Below are positions 24,015 through 30,490 of a DNA stretch of 64,000 nt, in pieces (positions within the stretch are counted from its first letter, which is position 1; each line of letters starts with the position of its first letter). The stretch is taken from contig CACVAX010000038.1 in the NCBI GenBank assembly GCA_902727935.1, positions 1 through 64,000 on the forward strand, given 5' to 3'. Below the pieces are notes generated by a model. The model was not told the DNA's origin. It did not search any database and saw only the letters and a program-made list of their open reading frames with translations. The DNA is from an uncultured Sulfurovum sp. GTDB taxonomy: Bacteria; Campylobacterota; Campylobacteria; Campylobacterales; Sulfurovaceae. The translations under genes were made by a program, and so were the position numbers.

Positions 24015-24866
24015 TTAGTTTATGGTGATTTCAGATTGAGAGATTGTAGAGTCTGTTGAGGTCGTCTCATCTATGGTATTTTGTGTAAAACTATTTAGTG
24101 TTGAGACATAAGCGTTATTACTAATATTAATACTGTTTTGATGAATAGACCCACCTACAATATCACTATCTTCTATAAGTTGTATGGCTTTATCATTAGC
24201 ACTAGTGTCCCGAACTTGTAAGTCACTTAATTCGCTAGAGTTAACATCAAGTGTTCCTTGAAAAATTTCGGTATCTTCAACTGATGAATTTTTCATTGTA
24301 CTTTTATATTCAAGAGAAAGGTTATCCGTAATTGCCCCATTATAAAGGTGTATAACTGACTGCTTAATCAATGTACCATTAATGTCTACAGCAGAAGCAT
24401 CAATGCTAGTATTATCAATTGTATTGAAAGCATCAAGTTCTGTTCCAGCTGCTAGTGAATCCGTAGCATTGGAGTCACTAATAATAAAACTACCTTGTTC
24501 AATAGTGTTTTTACCATAAATTGTTCCAACATCTTTAATGATATTTGTAGAGTCTATATCCAAATCTTTTGCCTCAGAATTATCAATTTTTGTAAATCCT
24601 TGATGAATAATGGGTGAATCAGAAGCACTTCCTACAACATCTGTACCTTCAATTATATTTCCAGCAGAGTTTCCTACTTGAGTAATGATAACCTCATCAA
24701 CATCCGAAGCGCCAAGAACTTCAGTTTTTCCTTGATGTACCATAGCATTATCAATACTTGAACCAGCAGTAATTTCACTTGTTTGATTAATATTGAGATT
24801 ATTAACCGTATTTTCTCCCATAAGAAAAGAAGAAACAACTAGCGAGACTAGTATCGTTTTTTTCAT
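24015..24866 (-). CDS. Q/N-ladder repeat protein, first gene of the operon (283 aa)
   Basis: Start chosen at the ATG at 24866 (MKKTILVSLVVSSFLMG), because AAAGGGG lies seven bases upstream and a signal peptide follows at once; the frame is open eight codons further. Seven units follow, for example AMVHQGKTEVLGAS, PIIHQGFTKIDNS, NTIEQGSFIISDS and TEIFQGTLDVNSS, ending in the half unit STISQSEITIN. First gene after a structured leader of about 170 bases. By analogy with csgB-csgA order it could be a nucleator or minor subunit; that is inference. Confidence 0.68.
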   Translation of the reverse strand: MKKTILVSLVVSSFLMGENTVNNLNINQTSEITAGSSIDNAMVHQGKTEVLGASDVDEVIITQVGNSAGNIIEGTDVVGSASDSPIIHQGFTKIDNSEAKDLDIDSTNIIKDVGTIYGKNTIEQGSFIISDSNATDSLAAGTELDAFNTIDNTSIDASAVDINGTLIKQSVIHLYNGAITDNLSLEYKSTMKNSSVEDTEIFQGTLDVNSSELSDLQVRDTSANDKAIQLIEDSDIVGGSIHQNSINISNNAYVSTLNSFTQNTIDETTSTDSTISQSEITIN

Positions 24867-24891
24867 TATAGACCCCTTTAAATAAGCCAAA

Positions 24892-25013
24892 GGTATAGTG
24901 TGCTATAATCAAAAACACTCTATACCTATTATATTGTGTAGCAAACTGTCCTCGCCAAAGTTTAGTTTGCAAAATCATAAAATCATTACTCCATATTTTA
25001 ATTATGGAGTAAT
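24892..25013 (-). promoter_or_regulatory. Structured 5' leader with three hairpins
   Basis: In minus-strand order: ATTACTCCATA with TATGGAGTAAT (24985-25013, 11 bp, 7-base loop); GCAAACT with AGTTTGC (24941-24970, 16-base loop); GGTATAGTGTG with CACTCTATACC (24892-24926, 10 of 11 paired). The ribosome site and ATG follow within 26 bases. No known riboswitch consensus was recognised. Confidence 0.5.
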
Positions 25014-25287
25014 CTACTCCTGTGAAATAACATCCACGTGAAAACATTGTAAAACAAAAAAGTCTTCAAAAAGTTAGATTTTTACTTTATTTTTTAAAAA
25101 AAACATTTAATTTTTACTTTTTAATACTATTAAAATCAAACATGTTTTTTTTAAATAAAAATTATTTTTTACTATTTAATATATTTTACTTTTTTATTTT
25201 ATTAAAATAATTTTAATTAAATAAATTAATATAATTAGTTAAATTTTTAATTAATTATTTTCTTCTAAGATGACTGTTATAGAGTAC

Positions 25288-25326
25288 TTTACACTAACTT
25301 TACACCTGTTTGGTCTATTTTTACAC
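25288..25326. promoter_or_regulatory. Phased TTTACAC direct repeats, candidate OmpR-type operator
   Basis: Exact TTTACAC at 25288, 25299 and 25320, starts 11 and 21 bases apart, with a degenerate copy (TTTGGTC) at 25309 filling the register. Seven-base boxes with four-base spacers are the classic layout for winged-helix response regulators of the OmpR/PhoB type. Located 67-105 bases upstream of the regulator start. Confidence 0.6.
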
Positions 25327-25392
25327 TAAGACTTAAATAGGGTGTATCTTCTATATGGTTATACTTGATTATAAAATGAGAAGGAGTCTAAC

Positions 25393-26067
25393 ATGCAAAC
25401 TTTAAAACTAAATAAACTGATTTTTTCAGGTCAAAAAAATGAAGTATTAAAACTCAACCCTTATTTTAAAGAGATAATTTATCTTAAAAACAATCAAGAA
25501 ATTCTAACTTTTCCTCTTAATGAACCTAAAATCATCTTTTTAAATTGTGATGAAAAAAATAATACTTGTATTAATATTATTAAAGAAATTCGTCAAGAAG
25601 ATAGAAAAAGTATTATCGTTATTACGAGTAAAGAAAAAAATCAAACACTATTTGTCGAAGCCCTTTCACTTCATCTTTCTGGATATTTGCAAAAACCTTT
25701 TAAAAAAGATGACATAGAAGCATTATTAGCGAATATTGTACAAGATTTAGCCCATCTTAGTAATGATAAAAAAATACAACTAAAAGAGGGTTACAGCTTT
25801 AATATTGAACAACTAACCCTCTTTGATGATAAATATAATATCATCAAGCTAACAAAAAATGAAACCAAACTCATGCAAGTTTTGTCTAATGAAAAAAACA
25901 ACTATATCAGGTCTGAAACCATTGAATACAGCATTTGGGAAGAAGCCTCTTTGGAACAAGATTGTAATCAACGCCTAAAACATTTAATCTACTGCTTAAG
26001 AAAAAAATTACCTAAAGGCAATCTCATTAATGCTTACAACTTAGGTTATAAATTTATAAGCTATTAA
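25393..26067 (+). CDS. OmpR-family regulator with degenerate receiver
   Basis: 224 residues. Residues about 1-115 are a receiver-like domain (PKIIFLNCDEKNN, IIVITSK, LSGYLQKPFKKDD), keeping the Thr/Ser and Lys of the beta4/beta5 ends. The usual phosphoacceptor position reads LNC, Asn in place of Asp, although CDE follows. Residues 130-224 are the Trans_reg_C winged helix: IKLTKNETKLMQVL, then YSIWEE, LKHLIYCLRKKLP and YNLGYKFISY. Excellent ribosome site AAGGAG. No sensor kinase is adjacent. Divergent from the repeat-protein operon and preceded by phased TTTACAC boxes, so it probably regulates itself and the operon. Confidence 0.8.
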   Translation: MQTLKLNKLIFSGQKNEVLKLNPYFKEIIYLKNNQEILTFPLNEPKIIFLNCDEKNNTCINIIKEIRQEDRKSIIVITSKEKNQTLFVEALSLHLSGYLQKPFKKDDIEALLANIVQDLAHLSNDKKIQLKEGYSFNIEQLTLFDDKYNIIKLTKNETKLMQVLSNEKNNYIRSETIEYSIWEEASLEQDCNQRLKHLIYCLRKKLPKGNLINAYNLGYKFISY

Positions 26068-26126
26068 ACTAAACCCAATGCTATATGATTGCTATTTACA
26101 AAAACCTTGTATTTTACAAACTCATC

Positions 26127-26166
26127 TTAGTGAAATGTTAGTGAAAAAGGATAAAAAAGTTCACTA
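26127..26166. promoter_or_regulatory. Second cluster of related boxes upstream of the first HTH gene
   Basis: TTAGTGAAA occurs at 26127 and 26138 (11 bases apart), with an inverted partial copy TTCACTA at 26160. The reverse complement, TTTCACTAA, differs from TTTACACTAA of the upstream cluster only by one base, and flanking C/G bases also match. Confidence 0.5.
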
Positions 26167-26194
26167 TCTAATGAAATATAATACTAAAAAAGAC

Positions 26195-26200
26195 TATAAT
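26195..26200 (+). promoter_or_regulatory. Probable -10 box for the first HTH gene
   Basis: TATAAT 30 bases before the ATG at 26230, directly downstream of the TTAGTGAAA boxes. Confidence 0.5.
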
Positions 26201-26229
26201 CATTGATACTTTACAAAGGGAGTAGGGCT

Positions 26230-27114
26230 ATGGAGAATTTTGAAAAACTGAATTACATATTGGGCAAACATATGAAAGCAACTGATGTAACCCTTGCCTT
26301 TGGGTTTAAAAGTGAGACCATGCTCTCTAAAATGCGAAATGGTAACAGCAATATTAATCAATTACACATTGATGGTTTAGAAAAATATTTTGATATTCCT
26401 ACTAAACTTTTTAGTTCCCATATCCGTACTAAAACACAAGTTGATGCCCTTATTAAAAGCCATCGATTAGAGAAAAAAAAAGCACTGATAAGAGAGAACC
26501 ATCAAAAAAATACCCTAGTTCAGCTCGAAGAAGAAGGACTAATACCCCATGGTATATTTGACAATCATAATGAAGAAGAAGTTGAACGCCTTATCAAAAA
26601 ATATAAAAAAAAGTTAGCTACTTATAGCACTACTCCCCCATATATTAAGCATTCAAAAAAAGTTTTTCAAACTAATGATAAATTATTTAAAAAACTACAA
26701 GGGGTTTGGTATGCCTATTTTTACCCTTCAAATCCCTCTTCTGTTCCAGATGCTATTTGGGAAGTTAAAACGACCATCAATGAAGACTACTCTGTTATTG
26801 ACTATTGGGATAATAAAGGTTTCCTGCAATTGGGAAAACAAGAAAGTATGATTATCAAAGAGTCCTATGACAACAATGATTTAACTTTTATTCGTTTTGC
26901 CAATCGTCAAGTGCCTTCACAACATTTTCGTTTTGTCATTGTCTCTAACCAAAACAACACCGACAGAGAAATGATTAACTTTGGGTTTTACTCTCGCCAA
27001 CAATACAGTAGCAAAGAAGCAAAAGAAATTTTAGGAGATATTAGCACGGCACAATTAAAGCTAAATCTAGCATTCAATGACCGACTCAACGAAAGAGCCA
27101 TTGTTCCAAAATAA
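26230..27114 (+). CDS. HTH protein with conserved WYAYFYPSN domain (copy 1)
   Basis: 294 residues from the ATG at 26230 (AGGGAG seven bases upstream; a TTG frame start at 26203 overlaps the promoter). Residues 1-65 look like a lambda-repressor-type HTH (KATDVTLAFGFKSETMLSKMRNG, IDGLEKYFDIP). A charged linker of about 90 residues with coiled-coil character follows. Residues 155-285 form a domain beginning GVWYAYFYPSNP and including ESMIIKESYDNNDLTFIRF and EMINFGFYSRQQ. The same domain occurs in the gene at 29759-30490. I do not recognise it; an intracellular ligand-binding or oligomerisation role is plausible for a one-component regulator. Confidence 0.7.
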   Translation: MENFEKLNYILGKHMKATDVTLAFGFKSETMLSKMRNGNSNINQLHIDGLEKYFDIPTKLFSSHIRTKTQVDALIKSHRLEKKKALIRENHQKNTLVQLEEEGLIPHGIFDNHNEEEVERLIKKYKKKLATYSTTPPYIKHSKKVFQTNDKLFKKLQGVWYAYFYPSNPSSVPDAIWEVKTTINEDYSVIDYWDNKGFLQLGKQESMIIKESYDNNDLTFIRFANRQVPSQHFRFVIVSNQNNTDREMINFGFYSRQQYSSKEAKEILGDISTAQLKLNLAFNDRLNERAIVPK

Positions 27115-27137
27115 ATAATCAAGGATACCCCCCCATT

Positions 27138-29369
27138 ATGCAAAAGACCCTACTTTTTGCCCTTTTACTGCTTTTTTTTAATGCTTGTGGAGGAGGAGCT
27201 AGTCAACATGAACCACGCGAAGAAAAAACCCTCTATTTTGTAGATTCCCCTACCAATGGCATAGACTACCACTGTGGCGAACGTAAAGGCGTTACCAAAA
27301 GCTACACGCAAAATGGTATTACAAAGCATGGACTCTTTAAATGTGTCTATGCCCCCATACATTTTTCGTTGGGTAATTTGTCTTTAGGAAGTATTGATAA
27401 TATTATGAATGGTCAAACCATTCGCCCACAAGATTTAGTGAACTCTTTTAATGGTGATTTTAACAATGAAGAAGTGCTTAAAATAGCCATTCTTTTACAG
27501 TCTTTAGATGATAAAAACAATACTAACTACCTTAATATTTCCCAAAGTACCAAAGATAAAATTACCCTAACAACTTTGGACAACTTAAGCATAGAGCAAC
27601 TAAGCATTGCCCTAACAGAGATGGGTTTTACCCCTATTGCTAAAGAAGATGCCAAAGTACACCTCATCTTAAACTCACCCAATGTCCACAGTGGCAAACC
27701 AACCATAGAGACTTTTGAAGAAGAGATTTCAAATGAACTTACCGTGGGTAATACCATTGGAGAACTTAGCATAAAAAAAGGTGACGGCGAACTGCTCTAC
27801 CCTTTTGTGCTAGAGGGTGAGGGAAAAGAGCATTTTCTACTCAACAACAATGGAAAACTCATCGTCACCCAAAGCTTTAGTACAGCCCAAACTTTTGAGC
27901 TAAACGTCACCGTTAGTAATCAATATGGTTATACTACAGCACCTCTTACTATTCATGTGAAAAACTCAGGAAAAATTGGAAAAGCACAACTCGGACGGCT
28001 AAAAAATGCAACCGTAAAACTTTTTAAAGTAACAAGTAGTGCTACATTAGAACTGGTCACAACCCAGATTACTAAAAGTATAGGAAGCCTTAACCTTTTA
28101 GGAAACTTTGACCTGCACACCGAAGAGCTTGAAGACCACAGTTTCTATGTTTATGAAGTCAGCGAAGGGGTCGATGTAGATGCCGATGATAATGCTCAAG
28201 AAGATGACGCACCAAGCAGTAACCACGGAAAAATACGCCTTATCAGCAAAGGGATTTGGATAAAAAATGCCACCAATAAAATACGCATAACCCCACTTTC
28301 TGAAATGCTCTACACTTACCTAGAGAGAGATGGCTTGACCAACATAGAAAGCAAACTAGACAAATACTCAAAGATACTCTTAAAAAACTCTTTAGACACA
28401 GAGACAAAAATCAATGCTAAAGACATTATGATATTCAACCCCCTCAAAGACAAAGAAGCCCTCTACCCTACACTCACTTACAACAGTACTTATAATAATA
28501 TAAGAGAACAAATAAGACATGGAAACAGCACTTACAAGAACACCATCTTCAATGCCTATATTATAGAGTCTTTTCAAGCCAATGCCATAGAGATAGTCGG
28601 TTCATCTATCTACACCATTGATATGATAGGAAGTGGTGAGTTTAATATTTATGATTTAGAAACTAAAGAGAAAATAGGTGGAGTGAAGCTTCCCTATGCT
28701 CCTGTAGAAGAAGATACGCATGTACTCTATATCAATTTATTACATAGTGAAGCAAGAGTTTCCAGTTTAACAGATTGGTCACATGAACTTTATATAACGG
28801 ATCAAACAAAGCCCATTTTAGCTGTTGAACCATTCATCAAAGACGTATTAATCACAGGAAACTTTACTAGAACTGCTTTAGGTAAAAGTTCTATTTCAAA
28901 CTTTTTTAGTCAAGAACAGCAAACACATCTCTATAATCTACCAAAAGATTCAAATAAAACTGAAACAATCAAGTTTTTCAATATTGATATAAACAATGAT
29001 TTTTATCAATTTAAATTTAATTCAGAACTCAAAAAAATTGATAGCTTATGGGTTAAAAACGACTATCTTTATGTTGTTGGTGAGAATAAAATGCACATCT
29101 TTAAAGAGACCAATACAGAAGCGAACCTTAGTACAGTTTACAATGAAACCGTAGTATCAGGAGACATTTTGGGTATAGAAGAGAACATACTTTATTTACA
29201 AAAAGAAAGAAACTTAACACTTTATGATATTAGCTCTCCTAGTAACCCTAAGTTCATAGAGACCATAACTGTTCCTTTTGACTACAAGCTTGGCATCAAA
29301 ACCAATGGTAACTATATTACTACTGGTTCTCAAATTTTAGATATAAATGCGTTAAGGGCTTCTAACTAA
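27138..29369 (+). CDS. Large lipoprotein with cadherin-like and beta-propeller-like regions
   Basis: 743 residues, lipoprotein signal ending FFNACGGGA. Residues 205-275 look like a cadherin/Ig-type domain (VGNTIGELSIKKGDGELLYPF, LNVTVSNQYGYTTAPLTIHV). Residues 280-450 contain a carboxypeptidase-like or CARDB-like region with an Asp-rich loop (GVDVDADDNAQEDD), perhaps calcium-binding. Residues 480-743 have repeated short strands (EIVGSSIYTIDM, GEFNIYDLETKEKIG, LTLYDISSPSNPKFIETI) as in LVIVD-repeat propellers. A surface or periplasmic scaffold or adhesin is likely. It follows the HTH gene by 23 bases and may be its regulatory target. Confidence 0.7.
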   Translation: MQKTLLFALLLLFFNACGGGASQHEPREEKTLYFVDSPTNGIDYHCGERKGVTKSYTQNGITKHGLFKCVYAPIHFSLGNLSLGSIDNIMNGQTIRPQDLVNSFNGDFNNEEVLKIAILLQSLDDKNNTNYLNISQSTKDKITLTTLDNLSIEQLSIALTEMGFTPIAKEDAKVHLILNSPNVHSGKPTIETFEEEISNELTVGNTIGELSIKKGDGELLYPFVLEGEGKEHFLLNNNGKLIVTQSFSTAQTFELNVTVSNQYGYTTAPLTIHVKNSGKIGKAQLGRLKNATVKLFKVTSSATLELVTTQITKSIGSLNLLGNFDLHTEELEDHSFYVYEVSEGVDVDADDNAQEDDAPSSNHGKIRLISKGIWIKNATNKIRITPLSEMLYTYLERDGLTNIESKLDKYSKILLKNSLDTETKINAKDIMIFNPLKDKEALYPTLTYNSTYNNIREQIRHGNSTYKNTIFNAYIIESFQANAIEIVGSSIYTIDMIGSGEFNIYDLETKEKIGGVKLPYAPVEEDTHVLYINLLHSEARVSSLTDWSHELYITDQTKPILAVEPFIKDVLITGNFTRTALGKSSISNFFSQEQQTHLYNLPKDSNKTETIKFFNIDINNDFYQFKFNSELKKIDSLWVKNDYLYVVGENKMHIFKETNTEANLSTVYNETVVSGDILGIEENILYLQKERNLTLYDISSPSNPKFIETITVPFDYKLGIKTNGNYITTGSQILDINALRASN

Positions 29370-29372
29370 CCC

Positions 29373-29567
29373 TTAGTTCTCTTCTAAAATATCATTAGAA
29401 CTATGGCAAAGTCCAAGAAACCTTTCAAGTGGATCACATTGTGTTGAAACTGTAGTAGGATTACTCTTTTTAACAGAAACCTCAGGGTTACCACCCACAT
29501 TTGTTGAAGCTGTTGCCACAGCACCTAATACTAAAACCGTACTCATAAGTTGCATAAATCTTTTCAT
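29373..29567 (-). CDS. Small exported protein, 64 residues
   Basis: Signal peptide FMQLMSTVLVLGAVATAS, leaving a mature peptide of about 44 residues (STNVGGNPEVSVKKSN... with two Cys in TQCDPLERFLGLCHSS). The two Cys eight or so residues apart could form a disulfide. The ribosome site AAAGGA precedes the ATG. It is antisense to and convergent with the large lipoprotein gene. The segment GGNPEV also occurs just after the lipid Cys region of the lipoprotein at 36104-36589. I recognise no family. Confidence 0.55.
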   Translation of the reverse strand: MKRFMQLMSTVLVLGAVATASTNVGGNPEVSVKKSNPTTVSTQCDPLERFLGLCHSSNDILEEN

Positions 29568-29699
29568 GATTTATCCTTTGTTTTAAAATTTATGATTGAC
29601 TGATTAAGTAATCATGGTGCTAGTTTATTGGTCTGATAGGAAATAGGACAGCACTTTTTAGGGAACATCTTGGGCTGTTTTGGAAAGAAATGGGAAACC

Positions 29700-29715
29700 C
29701 TATTTTATAAAATAG
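29700..29715. promoter_or_regulatory. Perfect palindrome upstream of the second HTH gene
   Basis: CTATTTTATAAAATAG, 16 bp, centred about 51 bases before the ATG at 29759. Suitable as a dimeric repressor site, possibly for the HTH protein itself. The surrounding 29568-29758 holds no gene. Confidence 0.45.
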
Positions 29716-29758
29716 AGGTTTTTAGATAGAATCAAAACTAAAAAATAGGAGTTTCAGA

Positions 29759-30490
29759 ATGAGAGATGATACCAACAATGTTTTTTACTATAATGAAGAG
29801 AAGTTAAGTTTTATTATTGACTACTTGAAGCTTGATGTTAAGGACATAGCTGATGTCTTTGGTACGAAGTCAAACTACATTTCTAAACTCCGTGACCAAA
29901 TGCACAACACCTTAAAACCCATGCATCTTCATGCCTTTTCCCATGCTTTTAATGTGCCTTATAGGATTTTTGAGGACAGAAACATTAACTCTTCGGAGAA
30001 AATCAGAGCTGTTTTAGAAGCAAAAGAAGCCTCTGATAACAAAACCATTTTTAAAAAAAATGAGCAACTCATAAAAGACATCCAAGGTGATTGGTACGCA
30101 TACTTCTACCCTAGTAATCGTTTTGCCAATGTCTACTGCATCAAAACAACCATTACTAAAAATGCAGAGGTAATAGATGCCAACAACAATGTAGGTAAAC
30201 TACTCATTGGTAAAAACCAATCCATGATTGTCAAAGAGGCATTTAACAGTAAAAACCTTATAAGCATCATCTTTGACAACCATCAAGTAGCCTATAATAT
30301 GTTTCATTTTTCTCTAGTCTCAAAACGAAATCATGTCAACCGAGAGATGCTAAACTTTGGCTTTTTTTCAAGAAAAGAGATAGAACCCGACCTTGCCAAA
30401 GAGATACTGGGTGAAAAAAAATACCTACAACTAAAAATGCAATGTGATTTTGTGGAAAGGATTAGCGAATATGTTGAGGTTATTGGGTAG
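29759..30490 (+). CDS. HTH protein with conserved WYAYFYPSN domain (copy 2)
   Basis: 243 residues, AGGAG about eight bases upstream. Residues 10-70 are an HTH (LDVKDIADVFGTKSNYISKLRDQ, HAFSHAFNVPYRIF). Residues 105-235 repeat the domain of the gene at 26230: GDWYAYFYPSNR, KNQSMIVKEAFNSKNLISIIF, REMLNFGFFSRKE and LAKEILG. The long linker of copy 1 is missing. The 3' end overlaps the TPR-CHAT start by 20 bases, so it is coupled to that gene. Each copy therefore precedes a large exported protein, suggesting dedicated one-component regulators or co-functional partners. Confidence 0.7.
   Translation: MRDDTNNVFYYNEEKLSFIIDYLKLDVKDIADVFGTKSNYISKLRDQMHNTLKPMHLHAFSHAFNVPYRIFEDRNINSSEKIRAVLEAKEASDNKTIFKKNEQLIKDIQGDWYAYFYPSNRFANVYCIKTTITKNAEVIDANNNVGKLLIGKNQSMIVKEAFNSKNLISIIFDNHQVAYNMFHFSLVSKRNHVNREMLNFGFFSRKEIEPDLAKEILGEKKYLQLKMQCDFVERISEYVEVIG

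Larger units (their letters stand above)
24867..25392. other. Divergent regulatory region of the repeat-protein operon
   Basis: No gene seen. It holds, from left to right, three tandem hairpins in the leader of the minus-strand operon (24892-25013), a possible minus-strand -10 (TACAAT, 25051-25046), about 200 bases of extremely A/T-rich sequence with A- and T-tracts (25060-25260), and a cluster of TTTACAC boxes (25288-25326) before the regulator gene. A short open frame at 24802-25047 on the minus strand lacks coding character. Confidence 0.6.

Noticed and set aside
19419-24866. Possible CRISPR-like or minisatellite DNA repeats in the repeat-protein genes
   Set aside because: The repetition is at protein level with diverged codons. 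There are no identical repeats with unique spacers and no cas genes.
18361-24866. Canonical curli (csg) or fap operon
   Set aside because: The repeat is about 35 residues rather than the curlin 22. No CsgC/E/F or FapF-type proteins are recognised, so only the exporter is called CsgG/HfaB-like.
24892-25013. Known riboswitch (for example c-di-GMP-I) in the leader
   Set aside because: The conserved core bases of the c-di-GMP-I aptamer are not present. Only hairpins are seen.
24802-25047. Minus-strand open frame in the leader of the fibre operon
   Set aside because: It overlaps the first gene in another frame and the three hairpins. No ribosome site or coding character.
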